A program made the position numbers and the translations under genes. A stretch of 64,000 nt of DNA from Natronorubrum halalkaliphilum (GTDB taxonomy: Archaea > Halobacteriota > Halobacteria > Halobacteriales > Natrialbaceae), in NCBI RefSeq assembly GCF_009834785.1, contig NZ_WUYX01000038.1, positions 2,947-66,946 on the forward strand, given 5' to 3'. Positions 41,997 through 49,559 of the stretch are shown one piece after another (within the stretch, counting starts at the first letter, position 1; the number at the start of each line of letters is the position of its first letter). Under the pieces are notes generated by a model. The model saw nothing but the letters and a program-made list of their open reading frames with translations, was not told where the DNA came from and made no database searches.

Positions 41997-42374
41997 CTAG
42001 CCGTTGAATCGATACAGCGATGTCACGAACGGCAACCGATTGGCCAGCCAGATGGCGATCGGGAGCCCGATGATGGTCACCGCCAGCAGGGCAGCGAGGT
42101 TGGCCCAGAAGAAACTCAGCCACCAGCCGACGAAGACGAAGTACAGCGCGCGAACTGCCAGCGAGTGCTGGCCGCGAGCCAGTTCCGGGTTCGTGAACGA
42201 TCGCGGTTCCTGCAGCGTCAGCACCGTCGGAACGAGGTTGATCAGCTTGATCCCGATCGGAGCGAGGATGACGGTGACGTTCAGGAACCACGCGACGTTG
42301 ACCACGATCGGCGTCGCCCACCAGCCGATGAGCAGAAACCAGATCGCACGCACGAGGAGAGATCGCTGCGTCAT
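41997..42374 (-). CDS. YccF domain membrane protein
   Basis: The protein has 125 residues from the ATG at 42372-42374 (MTQRSLLVRAIWFLLIGWWA). Two repeats of the YccF motif occur (VRAIWFLLIGWW and VRALYFVFVGWW), each followed by hydrophobic segments; four TM segments are likely. PIGIKLINLVPTVLTL and GLPIAIWLANRLPFVTSLY are the conserved second halves. Function unknown. Confidence 0.9.
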   Translation of the reverse strand: MTQRSLLVRAIWFLLIGWWATPIVVNVAWFLNVTVILAPIGIKLINLVPTVLTLQEPRSFTNPELARGQHSLAVRALYFVFVGWWLSFFWANLAALLAVTIIGLPIAIWLANRLPFVTSLYRFNG

Positions 42375-42511
42375 ACTCACCGAACGGTCGGTGCGGACAT
42401 AATCACAGCGATCCCCCGCTGCAGGGCATCTGATCGCGGCCGGCGAGCCGAGTGCTGGCCGGGGCACGTCATCGGAAAAAAGAGGTGCAGAGCCCTCGTC
42501 AGTACTCGCGA

Positions 42512-42832
42512 TCAGGTTTCGGTGTCGGCGTCGTCATCCGAGTCGTCGTCTTCGAAGTCGTCATCGTGTTCCTCGTCGTCATCCCCGGGCGCATCGTCTT
42601 CGTCGCCGTTTTCATCGTCATCGACACCGTTCTCTTCGTCGTCGTCGCCGAATCCATCGTCTCCGTTCTCCTCGCCGTCCTGACCGTCCTCACCATCCTC
42701 GCCGAAATCGTCAGTGCCGTTCTCGAGGCCTTCGTCTTCCTCGCCATCGTCTGTGCAACCGGCGACCGCCGCGATCGTACCGACGCCGAGTAGCTTCGTG
42801 AATCGGCGTCTGTCGAGGTTCGGTGCTGTCAT
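42512..42832 (-). CDS. Very acidic Tat lipoprotein
   Basis: The protein has 106 residues from the ATG at 42830-42832 (MTAPNLDRRRFTKLLGVG). It has a Tat motif RRRFTKLL and lipobox VAGC, so it is exported folded and lipid-anchored. The mature part is almost wholly Asp/Glu/Gly/Asn (EENGDDGFGDDDEENGVDD and similar), with no domain. It may be a cell-surface charge spacer, or arise from repeat expansion in GAC/GAA codons. Confidence 0.7.
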   Translation of the reverse strand: MTAPNLDRRRFTKLLGVGTIAAVAGCTDDGEEDEGLENGTDDFGEDGEDGQDGEENGDDGFGDDDEENGVDDDENGDEDDAPGDDDEEHDDDFEDDDSDDDADTET

Positions 42833-43214
42833 AGCGTGCATCCGTCGCCGATGCCCGCTCGATAAATAAGAGAGATCGTCCGTTGTGATCGATAGTCTTC
42901 GATTCAGACGGATTGTCCGTTTTTAAGCCGATGGAAGGGGTCAGTTGCGAAAATACCAGCTGTTTCGCGTCGTGCAATCGAGCATCGGTCGAGTCCCGCA
43001 CCGACCCGAATCGATCCTCGAACGGATCGCGGCGAAGGGGCGACGGACTGTCTGTACCCGCTCGAGAGCGAGTGTCTACGGGTACCGCAGACACGACCGA
43101 TGTTTCGACAGCTGCAACCGACCGCCATCGGGGCGAACGCGATCACACTCGCGCGGACACTCGCCGCGGCGACGAACACAGCGCTTATGCACGTCTCGCC
43201 GGTACGCTTTCTCG
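42833..43214. other. Intergenic region, no supported gene
   Basis: A 382-base stretch between two divergent genes. ORFs on both strands are compositionally weak. A stretch near 43100-43205 vaguely recalls a decayed universal-stress-protein N-terminus in one frame, too faint to annotate. Confidence 0.35.
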
Positions 43215-43826
43215 ATGCACGTCATCGGAACGGTGGGACTCCCCGGCAGCGGAAAGGGCGAAGCCGCCACCGTCGCACGCGAGAACGGAATCCCGGTAGT
43301 GACGATGGGCGACGTCGTCCGCCAGGAGACGGCCGATCGCGGCCTCGATCCGGCGAAAGACCACGGGAAAGTCGCCCAGGCGCTGCGCGACGAGAACGGG
43401 CCGGCGGCGATCGCCGAGCGCTCGCTCCCGATGATCGAAGACCGCCTCGCGGACCACGAGACGGTGCTGGTCGACGGGATCCGCTCGGACACCGAGGTCG
43501 ACGTCTTCGAGGCGGAGTTCGGGGAGACGTTCACGCTCGTCAGTATCGAGGCGCCGTTCGAGGTCCGGGCGGAGCGAATCGACGCCCGCGGCCGGGACGC
43601 GAGCGAGGCCGACGGCGGCGAAGGGTTGGCCGCTCGTGACGACCGCGAACGCGGGTTCGGAATGGACGACGCGATGGCACAAGCCGACCTCGTCATCGAG
43701 AACACCGACTCGCTGGAGGCGTTTCACGAGCGGATCCGAACGATCATTCAAGAGGGCGAAGAGGCGGACGGGGCGGAATCGGAACCAAAATCGGAATCCG
43801 AATCGAACACCGAGCTACACCAATGA
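43215..43826 (+). CDS. UPF0200 family P-loop nucleotide kinase-like protein
   Basis: The protein has 203 residues from the ATG at 43215 (MHVIGTVGLPGSGKGEAATV). Walker A is GLPGSGKGE. The layout resembles adenylate and dephospho-CoA kinases, with LVDGIRSDTEVDVFE and IDARGRDASEADG. The archaeal UPF0200 family lacks an established substrate. A four-base overlap (ATGA) couples it to the next gene, a pairing seen in many archaea. Confidence 0.9.
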   Translation: MHVIGTVGLPGSGKGEAATVARENGIPVVTMGDVVRQETADRGLDPAKDHGKVAQALRDENGPAAIAERSLPMIEDRLADHETVLVDGIRSDTEVDVFEAEFGETFTLVSIEAPFEVRAERIDARGRDASEADGGEGLAARDDRERGFGMDDAMAQADLVIENTDSLEAFHERIRTIIQEGEEADGAESEPKSESESNTELHQ

Positions 43827-44236
43827 CCGACATATACCGCGTCGACGTCGAAATCACGGCCCCGGTCTACGACACCGAGGTTACCAGCCGCGTCGCCGAT
43901 GCCGTCGCGAACATCTTTCCTAACGCCGACCTCGAGGAGGAGTTCGGCGAGATCCGGGCCGAGGCACACGCGATGGATCACTTCTCGGAACTCCTCCACC
44001 GCCAGGAGATTCTCGACACGGCCCGCGGCGAGTTCTTCGCGAACCGCGAGGGCAACGGGTTCTCCTTTGCGCTCAAGAAACAGGCGGCCTTCGAAGACCG
44101 GGTGAACTTCTCGGTCGGCGAACCCGACGAACTCGGCGAGATCAGCGTTCGCGTACGCGTCGAAGAACCGACCCTCGAGGAGTACGTCGACCACATCGCC
44201 CCACCGACGGAAGACGGACGGCCGGTCGAAGGCTGA
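43823..44236 (+). CDS. UPF0201 (RNA-binding-like) protein
   Basis: The protein has 137 residues. Family features: IYRVDVEITAPVYDTEVTSR, VANIFPNADLEEEFGEI and LDTARGEFFANREGNGFSFAL. UPF0201 is an archaeal family with an RRM-like fold, thought to bind RNA. Gene pairing with UPF0200 (four-base overlap) suggests a shared role, perhaps in RNA or ribosome biology. Confidence 0.92.
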   Translation: MTDIYRVDVEITAPVYDTEVTSRVADAVANIFPNADLEEEFGEIRAEAHAMDHFSELLHRQEILDTARGEFFANREGNGFSFALKKQAAFEDRVNFSVGEPDELGEISVRVRVEEPTLEEYVDHIAPPTEDGRPVEG

Positions 44237-44251
44237 TAGAGCACAAACGTC

Positions 44252-44380
44252 GATCTCACCTACGCAACGCATGGTCGTGTGAAAGACTTTGCCGAAGAAC
44301 GAGATATTACGCTCACTGAGGCATACGAACAACTCTTGAACGCTGGACTTGACGCCATGGAGACTCTGGGTGAGGAGTAA
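44252..44380 (+). pseudogene. Fragment of a small RHH-like ORF (IS-associated)
   Basis: The open frame reads THGRVKDFAEERDITLTEAY and ends AGLDAMETLGEE with a TAA at 44378-44380, but no in-frame ATG precedes it. From GTG at 44279 it would be only 33 residues. A short helix-rich peptide of this kind often precedes tnpB in haloarchaeal IS200/IS605-type elements (from memory of the family). Here no tnpB follows; a dispersed repeat does. The fragment is therefore taken as the relic of a decayed element. Confidence 0.45.
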
Positions 44381-44386
44381 CCGGTG

Positions 44387-44514
44387 GTTCGTGTAGTCGA
44401 GTGACGCGATTCACGCCCGTCCCCAGAACGCGGCGCGTTCTGGTGTGCAAACGAGCCGCGAAGCGTCTCGTCAACGCCGTGAACGGCGGGACTCTCTCGC
44501 TGTATTAGGTAGCG
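44387..44514 (+). repeat. Dispersed ~125-bp repeat, copy 2
   Basis: About 95% identical to 11928-12056. Here the stem CCAGAACGC / GCGTTCTGG is perfect (9 bp) around GGC. A second stem is CGCCG-TGAA-CGGCG. It directly follows the small ORF fragment and ends 47 bases before the CBS-MaoC gene. Confidence 0.7.
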
Positions 44515-44560
44515 ACCGACGGGCGAGCAGTGAAAAGGCAGCGACGCGTAGACGTGTACT

Positions 44561-45505
44561 ATGCACGACACGATCGCCGTTGCCGAGATCATGGTCACCG
44601 ACGTCGTCACCGCCCCGCCGGACGCGAGCGCGAGCCACGCTGCGGCCCTGATGCGCGACGAACACGTCAGTTCGGTCGTCGTCGTTCGCGATGGTAACCC
44701 GATCGGCATCGTGACGGAAGGTGACTTCGCGACTCACCTCTGTGAACGAGCCAACCTCAGCGGCGTCGACCTCGAGGCCGTGATGGCGTCCCCGCTCGAG
44801 ACGATCGCACCCGACACCGCCATCGTCAACGCTGTAGACCGCCTGCGCGGGAACGGACTCGAGCACCTGCCGGTCGTCGAACATGGTGACGGGGAAGACG
44901 CGGACGACGACCTCGTCGGTATCCTTACGACGACGGAACTGTCCTACTACGTTCCCCACCTCGCGCACCGAACCGGCGGCCTCGAGCGCCAGCACCCGCC
45001 GCGACGGGTCCGAACCGACACCCTGTACGAGCGCGACGACTGGGAGTTCGAGTACCGTGGCGAGGACGAATCGACGATCGCCGTCGGTGACGTCGCCCGG
45101 TTTTCGAAGACGATTTCGGAGGACGACGTCGAGGCGTTCGCCGAAATCACCGGCGATACGAATCGCGTTCACGTCGACGACGCCTACGCCGCCGAAACCC
45201 GGTTCGGCGAGCGGATCGTCCACGGCATTTTCGCCAACGGCATCGTGAGTGCCGCACTCGCTCGACTCCCCGGGCTGACGATCTATCTCTCCCAGGAGAG
45301 CAGCTTCCTCGCTCCGATCTCGCTCGGCGATCGAGTGACCGCCGTCTGCGAGATCGTCGACGACCTCGGCGGCGCGAAATACCGGATCGAGACGACCGTC
45401 TACGACGGCGAGGAAACGGCCGTACTCGAGGGCGATGCCGTCGTCCTCATCGACGAGTTGCCGCCGACGGCGGCGCTCGAGGGAACCACAGCGACGACGG
45501 ACTGA
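44561..45505 (+). CDS. CBS domain pair fused to MaoC-like dehydratase
   Basis: The protein has 314 residues. Residues about 8-125 form two CBS motifs (VAEIMVTDVVTAPPDAS and VDLEAVMASPLETIAPDTAI), known sensors of adenine nucleotides. Residues about 165-300 form a MaoC-like hot-dog domain; the (R)-specific hydratase motif is GDTNRVHVDDAYAAE and the next conserved part is RIVHGIFANGIVSAAL. The fusion links nucleotide sensing to hydration of an enoyl-CoA, perhaps for polyhydroxyalkanoate or fatty-acid flux. Each domain is common; the combination is less so. Confidence 0.88.
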   Translation: MHDTIAVAEIMVTDVVTAPPDASASHAAALMRDEHVSSVVVVRDGNPIGIVTEGDFATHLCERANLSGVDLEAVMASPLETIAPDTAIVNAVDRLRGNGLEHLPVVEHGDGEDADDDLVGILTTTELSYYVPHLAHRTGGLERQHPPRRVRTDTLYERDDWEFEYRGEDESTIAVGDVARFSKTISEDDVEAFAEITGDTNRVHVDDAYAAETRFGERIVHGIFANGIVSAALARLPGLTIYLSQESSFLAPISLGDRVTAVCEIVDDLGGAKYRIETTVYDGEETAVLEGDAVVLIDELPPTAALEGTTATTD

Positions 45506-46432
45506 CTACTGCGCGCAATCGTTCGCGGCCGCGAGCGCCCGTTCACCTTCGTTTTGCTGCCCGTCGTCGAAGGCCGTCACCGCGTCGATCAGCTGGTCGC
45601 TCTGACAGATCGCCGTCTCGAAGTAGTCGGTGAGTCCGGCCGGGGTGTCCTCGTCTCCCTCGAGCGTCGCGGCCGCCGTCTCGAAGGCCGACTCGGCGTC
45701 GGCGTACGCCTCGCTTGCCTGTTTGTCCGCTCCGTCCTCGGCGTGCGCTCGGCCGCGTTCGAGGTCGTCGTAGCCGGCGAGCAGCGACTCGAACCCGCTT
45801 CCGAGCGTTTCGAGCGAGTCGAGGACGGTACTCAGCGTCGAGATGCCGGACTCGAGGTCCGTGCGGTCGATTCCCGCCAGCTCCTCGAACCGGTCCTCGA
45901 GCGTCCGAAAGTCGTCGGCCGCCTCGTCGTACTCGGTCCGCGCCTCATCGAGTTTGCTCGTTCGCTCGCCGACGGTATCAGTTGCCGTCGCGATATCGCC
46001 GTCGCCGCCGATCGTCGCGAAAACGGTCTCAGCCTCCGACTCGAGGCCTTCGTCGGCGACCGTATCGGTCACTGCGACCAGTCCCTCGAGGACGTCGGCG
46101 TACGTTCGAAGCGTTTCGACGTCGGGCCGTCGGCCCTCGTCCAGTTCGTCCATCGCGGTCTCGAGATGCGCCCGGGCATCGGCGATCAGGCCGGCGGGTT
46201 CGTCGGGATCAAACTCGAGGGTCTCCGGGTCCTCGATAGCGCCGCCGCCCACGTCCAATGCGAGCGCGGCGTCGTTCAGAGCGCCGGCCGCGCGATCGAG
46301 TTCGCGCTCGCCGGTTCGATCGCCGACCTCGGCGCTCGAGTCGCTGCCAGTGAAATCATCGAGACATCCCGCGAGAAGAGCCAGCGCGCCGACACCGGTG
46401 CCAGCGCGAGTGAGATACTGCCGACGGTTCAT
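45506..46432 (-). CDS. Helical lipoprotein of unknown function
   Basis: The protein has 308 residues. The N-terminus is MNRRQYLTRAGTGVGALALLAG with a lipobox LAGC, giving Tat-like export and lipid anchoring. The mature part is all helical, with many Glu/Asp/Ala heptads (ETVFATIGGDGDIATATDTV and similar), and ends in a short Cys-containing tail (ALAAANDCAQ). The two genes at 45505/45506 converge with no base between their stop codons. Confidence 0.75.
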   Translation of the reverse strand: MNRRQYLTRAGTGVGALALLAGCLDDFTGSDSSAEVGDRTGERELDRAAGALNDAALALDVGGGAIEDPETLEFDPDEPAGLIADARAHLETAMDELDEGRRPDVETLRTYADVLEGLVAVTDTVADEGLESEAETVFATIGGDGDIATATDTVGERTSKLDEARTEYDEAADDFRTLEDRFEELAGIDRTDLESGISTLSTVLDSLETLGSGFESLLAGYDDLERGRAHAEDGADKQASEAYADAESAFETAAATLEGDEDTPAGLTDYFETAICQSDQLIDAVTAFDDGQQNEGERALAAANDCAQ

Positions 46433-46608
46433 TAGTACTCGAGGATAGGTCTAGAGGATTATGAACGTGCTGGCAGGTCCACACACCTGTCAACTCGGCG
46501 TAATTCGGGTGTTGGGACGCCGGGTGCCTGCCTCGAGCGAAGCGGACGAGGGCGGAAACAGGGATGAGAGGTGTAGGGAAACGAAAACCGAACCGAAAAC
46601 GAGTCCGA

Positions 46609-48003
46609 TCAGCCGAACGGCCCCATACCGCCCATTCCGCCGCCACCGCCGCCGCCCTGCTGTTGCATCTGCTTCATCATCCGCTGCATCTCTTGCTCGG
46701 AGCCCATGCCCTGGAACTGCTTGATCGTCTTTTCCATCATCTTGTACTGCTGGAGCAGTTCCCGGACCTTCTCCTCGCTGGTGCCCGACCCGCGTGCGAT
46801 GCGCTCGATCTGGTTTGCGCCGATGGCTTTCGGATACTCCTTTTCGGCGTCGGTCATCGAGTCCATGATGACGCTGAAGGTGCGCATTCGTTCCTGGGTG
46901 ACGTCCATCGCGTCGTCGGGCAGTTGGTCCTTGATCCCGCCGCCGAATCCGGGGATCATGTCCATTACCTGATCGAGCGGCCCCATGTTGTTCATCGCTT
47001 CCATCTGCTTTTGCATGTCGTTGAGGGTGAACTGGCCCTGTAACATGTCCTCAGGGTCCCAGTCGTCTTCCTCCATCTCGGTCTGCTCCATCGCGCGCTC
47101 GACGCGCTCGGTGAGCTGGCCGAGATCGCCCATCCCGAGCAGCCGCGAGATGAAGCCGTCGGGCTCGAAGCGCTCGATGTCCTGTACCTCCTCGCCGGTC
47201 CCGAGGAAGGCGATCGAGGAGTCGGTCTGGTCGACGGCGGTGAGGGCGCCACCACCCTTCGCGGTACCATCGAGCTTCGTGATGACGACGCCGTCGATGC
47301 CGATCGACTCGTCGAACTGCTGGGCCTGCTCCTTCGCGCCCTGTCCGATCGCGGCGTCGAGGACGAGCAGCGAGGTGTCGGGGTCGACGACGCCCTCGAT
47401 CTGCTCGATCTCGTCGATCAGGTCCTCCTCGAGCGCGTGGCGACCCGCCGTGTCCACGATGTGGACGTCGGCCTCGCTGGTCTCCTCGAGACCCTTGCGC
47501 GCGATTTCGACGGGATCCTCGCTGTCGGGGTTTCCGTAGTAGTCGACCTCCGCGCGGCCGGCCATCTCCTGGGCCTGCTCGTAGGCGCCGGGTCGGAAGG
47601 TGTCGGTCTGGATGACCGCCGGACGCAGGCCCTTCGTCGAGAACCACCAGGCCATTTTCGCGGCGGAGGTCGTTTTACCGGATCCCTGTAGGCCCGCGAG
47701 GAGGATGGTTTGTTCCTCGAGGGGGAGTTCGGTCGAGTCGCCGATCAGGTCGACCAGTTCTTCATAGACGATGCGGAGGACGAAGTCCCGCGCCGGCGTG
47801 CCGGCCGGCGGTTCCTCCTCTAAGGATCGCTCTTTGATGTTGTCCGACAGCTCCATCACGAGCGAGACGTCGACGTCGGCCGAAAGCAAGGAGCGTTGAA
47901 TCTCCTTGACGATCTCCTCGATGTCCTCCTCGCTGAGTCGTGACTTTCCGCGGAGTTTGTCCAAGGTGCCCCGCAGAGAACTGCCGAGATCGTCGAGTAC
48001 CAT
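46609..48003 (-). CDS. srp54: Signal recognition particle protein SRP54
   Basis: The protein has 464 residues. It binds signal peptides and SRP RNA and targets ribosomes to the membrane. N domain at residues about 1-90. G domain: [17 protein letters not shown] (G1), [11 protein letters not shown] (G3), [11 protein letters not shown] (G4/G5). The M domain is Met-rich with [37 protein letters not shown] and [13 protein letters not shown], followed by a Gly-rich tail. The start is the ATG at 48003; an AACCTTTAACG element lies about 27 bases before it. Confidence 0.97.
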   Translation of the reverse strand: MVLDDLGSSLRGTLDKLRGKSRLSEEDIEEIVKEIQRSLLSADVDVSLVMELSDNIKERSLEEEPPAGTPARDFVLRIVYEELVDLIGDSTELPLEEQTILLAGLQGSGKTTSAAKMAWWFSTKGLRPAVIQTDTFRPGAYEQAQEMAGRAEVDYYGNPDSEDPVEIARKGLEETSEADVHIVDTAGRHALEEDLIDEIEQIEGVVDPDTSLLVLDAAIGQGAKEQAQQFDESIGIDGVVITKLDGTAKGGGALTAVDQTDSSIAFLGTGEEVQDIERFEPDGFISRLLGMGDLGQLTERVERAMEQTEMEEDDWDPEDMLQGQFTLNDMQKQMEAMNNMGPLDQVMDMIPGFGGGIKDQLPDDAMDVTQERMRTFSVIMDSMTDAEKEYPKAIGANQIERIARGSGTSEEKVRELLQQYKMMEKTIKQFQGMGSEQEMQRMMKQMQQQGGGGGGGMGGMGPFG

Positions 48004-48056
48004 TTGCTCGGTCTACGGGACGACGGCGTTAAAGGTTTTTTCTACGGCGGGAGAAC

Positions 48057-48509
48057 TCACGTGATCTCGTCGTCCCACGCCTGATCGATTCGGTCTTCGA
48101 CGGCAGCCACCACCGTCGAGAGGACGTCGATCGGGTGTCGTGACGGCAACTCGAGATCGACGGTATCGGCTCCGTCCGGTGGCCGATGGAAGTGGAGTCG
48201 CGCGTTGTGTCCGTTCGGGTGACGGTCCCAGCGACACTCCCAGTGGTCGTCAGTGACCGTCGTCTCGACGTAATGAACGGTGAAATCCCCGGTCGTGAAC
48301 CATCGAACGTCGAGCCGAGCGGTATCGATCGAGGGCGGGTATGGTTCGGTATCGACGTGTCCCTCGAGGACGCGCGGTTCATCGCTCCCAGGACGGAACT
48401 CCGTTTGCGAAACGAGCGGATCGTCCGCGAGTCGACGTTCGAGCACCCGGAGCGTCTGGCGATCGGGTGGCCCCGTCGCCCGCGGGCCGTCGTCGGACGA
48501 GCCACCCAT
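48057..48509 (-). CDS. RWDRHPN-motif protein, partner of an HTH regulator
   Basis: The protein has 150 residues. The middle has DTARLDVRWFTTGDFTVHYVE, then CRWDRHPNGHNARLHFHRPPDGAD, a His/Asn/Arg-rich motif that looks like an active-site or metal-binding block, then a helical end (IDVLSTVVAAVEDRIDQAWD). The motif occurs in a haloarchaeal family I know only as uncharacterised. The HTH gene's stop abuts this start with no spacer. The pair looks like a toxin-antitoxin module, but no function has been shown. Confidence 0.8.
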   Translation of the reverse strand: MGGSSDDGPRATGPPDRQTLRVLERRLADDPLVSQTEFRPGSDEPRVLEGHVDTEPYPPSIDTARLDVRWFTTGDFTVHYVETTVTDDHWECRWDRHPNGHNARLHFHRPPDGADTVDLELPSRHPIDVLSTVVAAVEDRIDQAWDDEIT

Positions 48510-49052
48510 CTATGGTGAGGTCGGGACGAGATGGCCGTCGTTCTGTACGATCTGGCGTGCGAGTTCGTAAAGTCGGATATCCCGCTCGAGGGCGTGCCAG
48601 TCGCTCAGCCGAACCATTACGGTGTGAATGTCGTCGTGATCGTTGTGGTCGAAGGCCGAGATCGAGGACGGATCAGTCGTCTCGAATTCGTCGACGTACG
48701 CCTCACGACGGTCCTCCAACGTGGCGACGCGGTCGATAATCTCCTCGACCGTGTGCTCCTCAGCGAGTCGACTCGCTTCCTGCCACTCAAGATAGCCATC
48801 GTTGCGCTCGTAACGGGCCGGTTGGGCGTCCTGATCGGCCCGTACGATCCCCATTTCGGCGAGGCGATCGAGGTGTTTTTTCGCCGCGTTTGGTGAACAG
48901 CCCGCAACTGATGCGATCTCGGTGTACGGGGTGAGTTCCGTCACGCCGAGTGCGCTGTCGTAGACACGATCGAACGTATCGCTGGTCTCGCGCCACCGCT
49001 GTCGCACGTCGTCGACGGCCTCCTGATCCGGGACTGGATCAAACTCGGTCAT
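48510..49052 (-). CDS. HTH transcriptional regulator (DUF7342-like)
   Basis: The protein has 180 residues. A winged-helix region, YTEIASVAGCSPNAAKKHLD then RLAEMGIVRADQD, lies in the first half. The second half is helical and ends with LSDWHALERDIRLYELARQI. Such proteins occur widely in haloarchaea next to the RWDRHPN-type partner. Its promoter has a strong TATA (ACATATATTATTGC on the minus strand) about 27 bases before the ATG. It may repress its own operon. Confidence 0.85.
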   Translation of the reverse strand: MTEFDPVPDQEAVDDVRQRWRETSDTFDRVYDSALGVTELTPYTEIASVAGCSPNAAKKHLDRLAEMGIVRADQDAQPARYERNDGYLEWQEASRLAEEHTVEEIIDRVATLEDRREAYVDEFETTDPSSISAFDHNDHDDIHTVMVRLSDWHALERDIRLYELARQIVQNDGHLVPTSP

Positions 49053-49073
49053 GGTCGTCGTTACGTGTTGAGC

Positions 49074-49083
49074 AATAATATAT
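49074..49083 (-). promoter_or_regulatory. TATA box of the HTH/RWDRHPN pair
   Basis: The minus strand reads ATATATTATT, centred 27 bases before the ATG at 49052, giving a leaderless transcript. It is the strongest TATA match in the neighbourhood. Confidence 0.6.
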
Positions 49084-49188
49084 GTGGGGTCTCACAAATA
49101 TCTGACCCGATCCGGCGTTCGCCGAACGCGAGGTTCCCACTCACTCGTCGTCGATGCGTATTTCAGCCGACCCGGACAACGAACGCCT

Positions 49189-49419
49189 ATGAGCTCCGAT
49201 GCAGACGTCGACCCCTCCGACTACGAGGAGTACGAGGCTCTCGAGGACGCCGACGTGACCATGCGAGTGAACGATCACGGCCTCCACATCGCCGACGACG
49301 AGGTAACCGGCGTCTCGAGTCAGGGACAGACGCCGGAGGCGGCACTCGAGAATCTCGCGGCGGCGGTCGAATCCTACAGGGACGCGACCGACGACGATCC
49401 GGGCGACGACTGGCTCTGA
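49189..49419 (+). CDS. HicB-like small protein (orphan)
   Basis: The protein has 76 residues from the ATG at 49189 (MSSDADVDPSDYEEYEALED). It contains DADVTMRVNDHGLHIADDEV and TGVSSQGQTPEAALENLAAAVESY, the partial RNase H-like fold of HicB antitoxins. No HicA toxin gene is adjacent. In haloarchaea such orphan proteins are common and may have other partners. It is transcribed divergently from the HTH gene. Confidence 0.7.
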   Translation: MSSDADVDPSDYEEYEALEDADVTMRVNDHGLHIADDEVTGVSSQGQTPEAALENLAAAVESYRDATDDDPGDDWL

Positions 49420-49559
49420 GCGGCCGGGGGCCGGGGTCGGGTAGCAAACAATTTGCCATCGGGAAACGGCTGGCTTTGAGCGAGACAGGTGGCCGACTGC
49501 ACCCGAGACCGGCCACAGCACGCTCCCGTTTTACGGTCTCGGTCGTGCTCGAGCAATAC

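Noticed and set aside
42913-43299. Possible decayed universal stress protein gene
   Set aside because: Only a vague resemblance in one frame, and it crosses into the UPF0200 gene.
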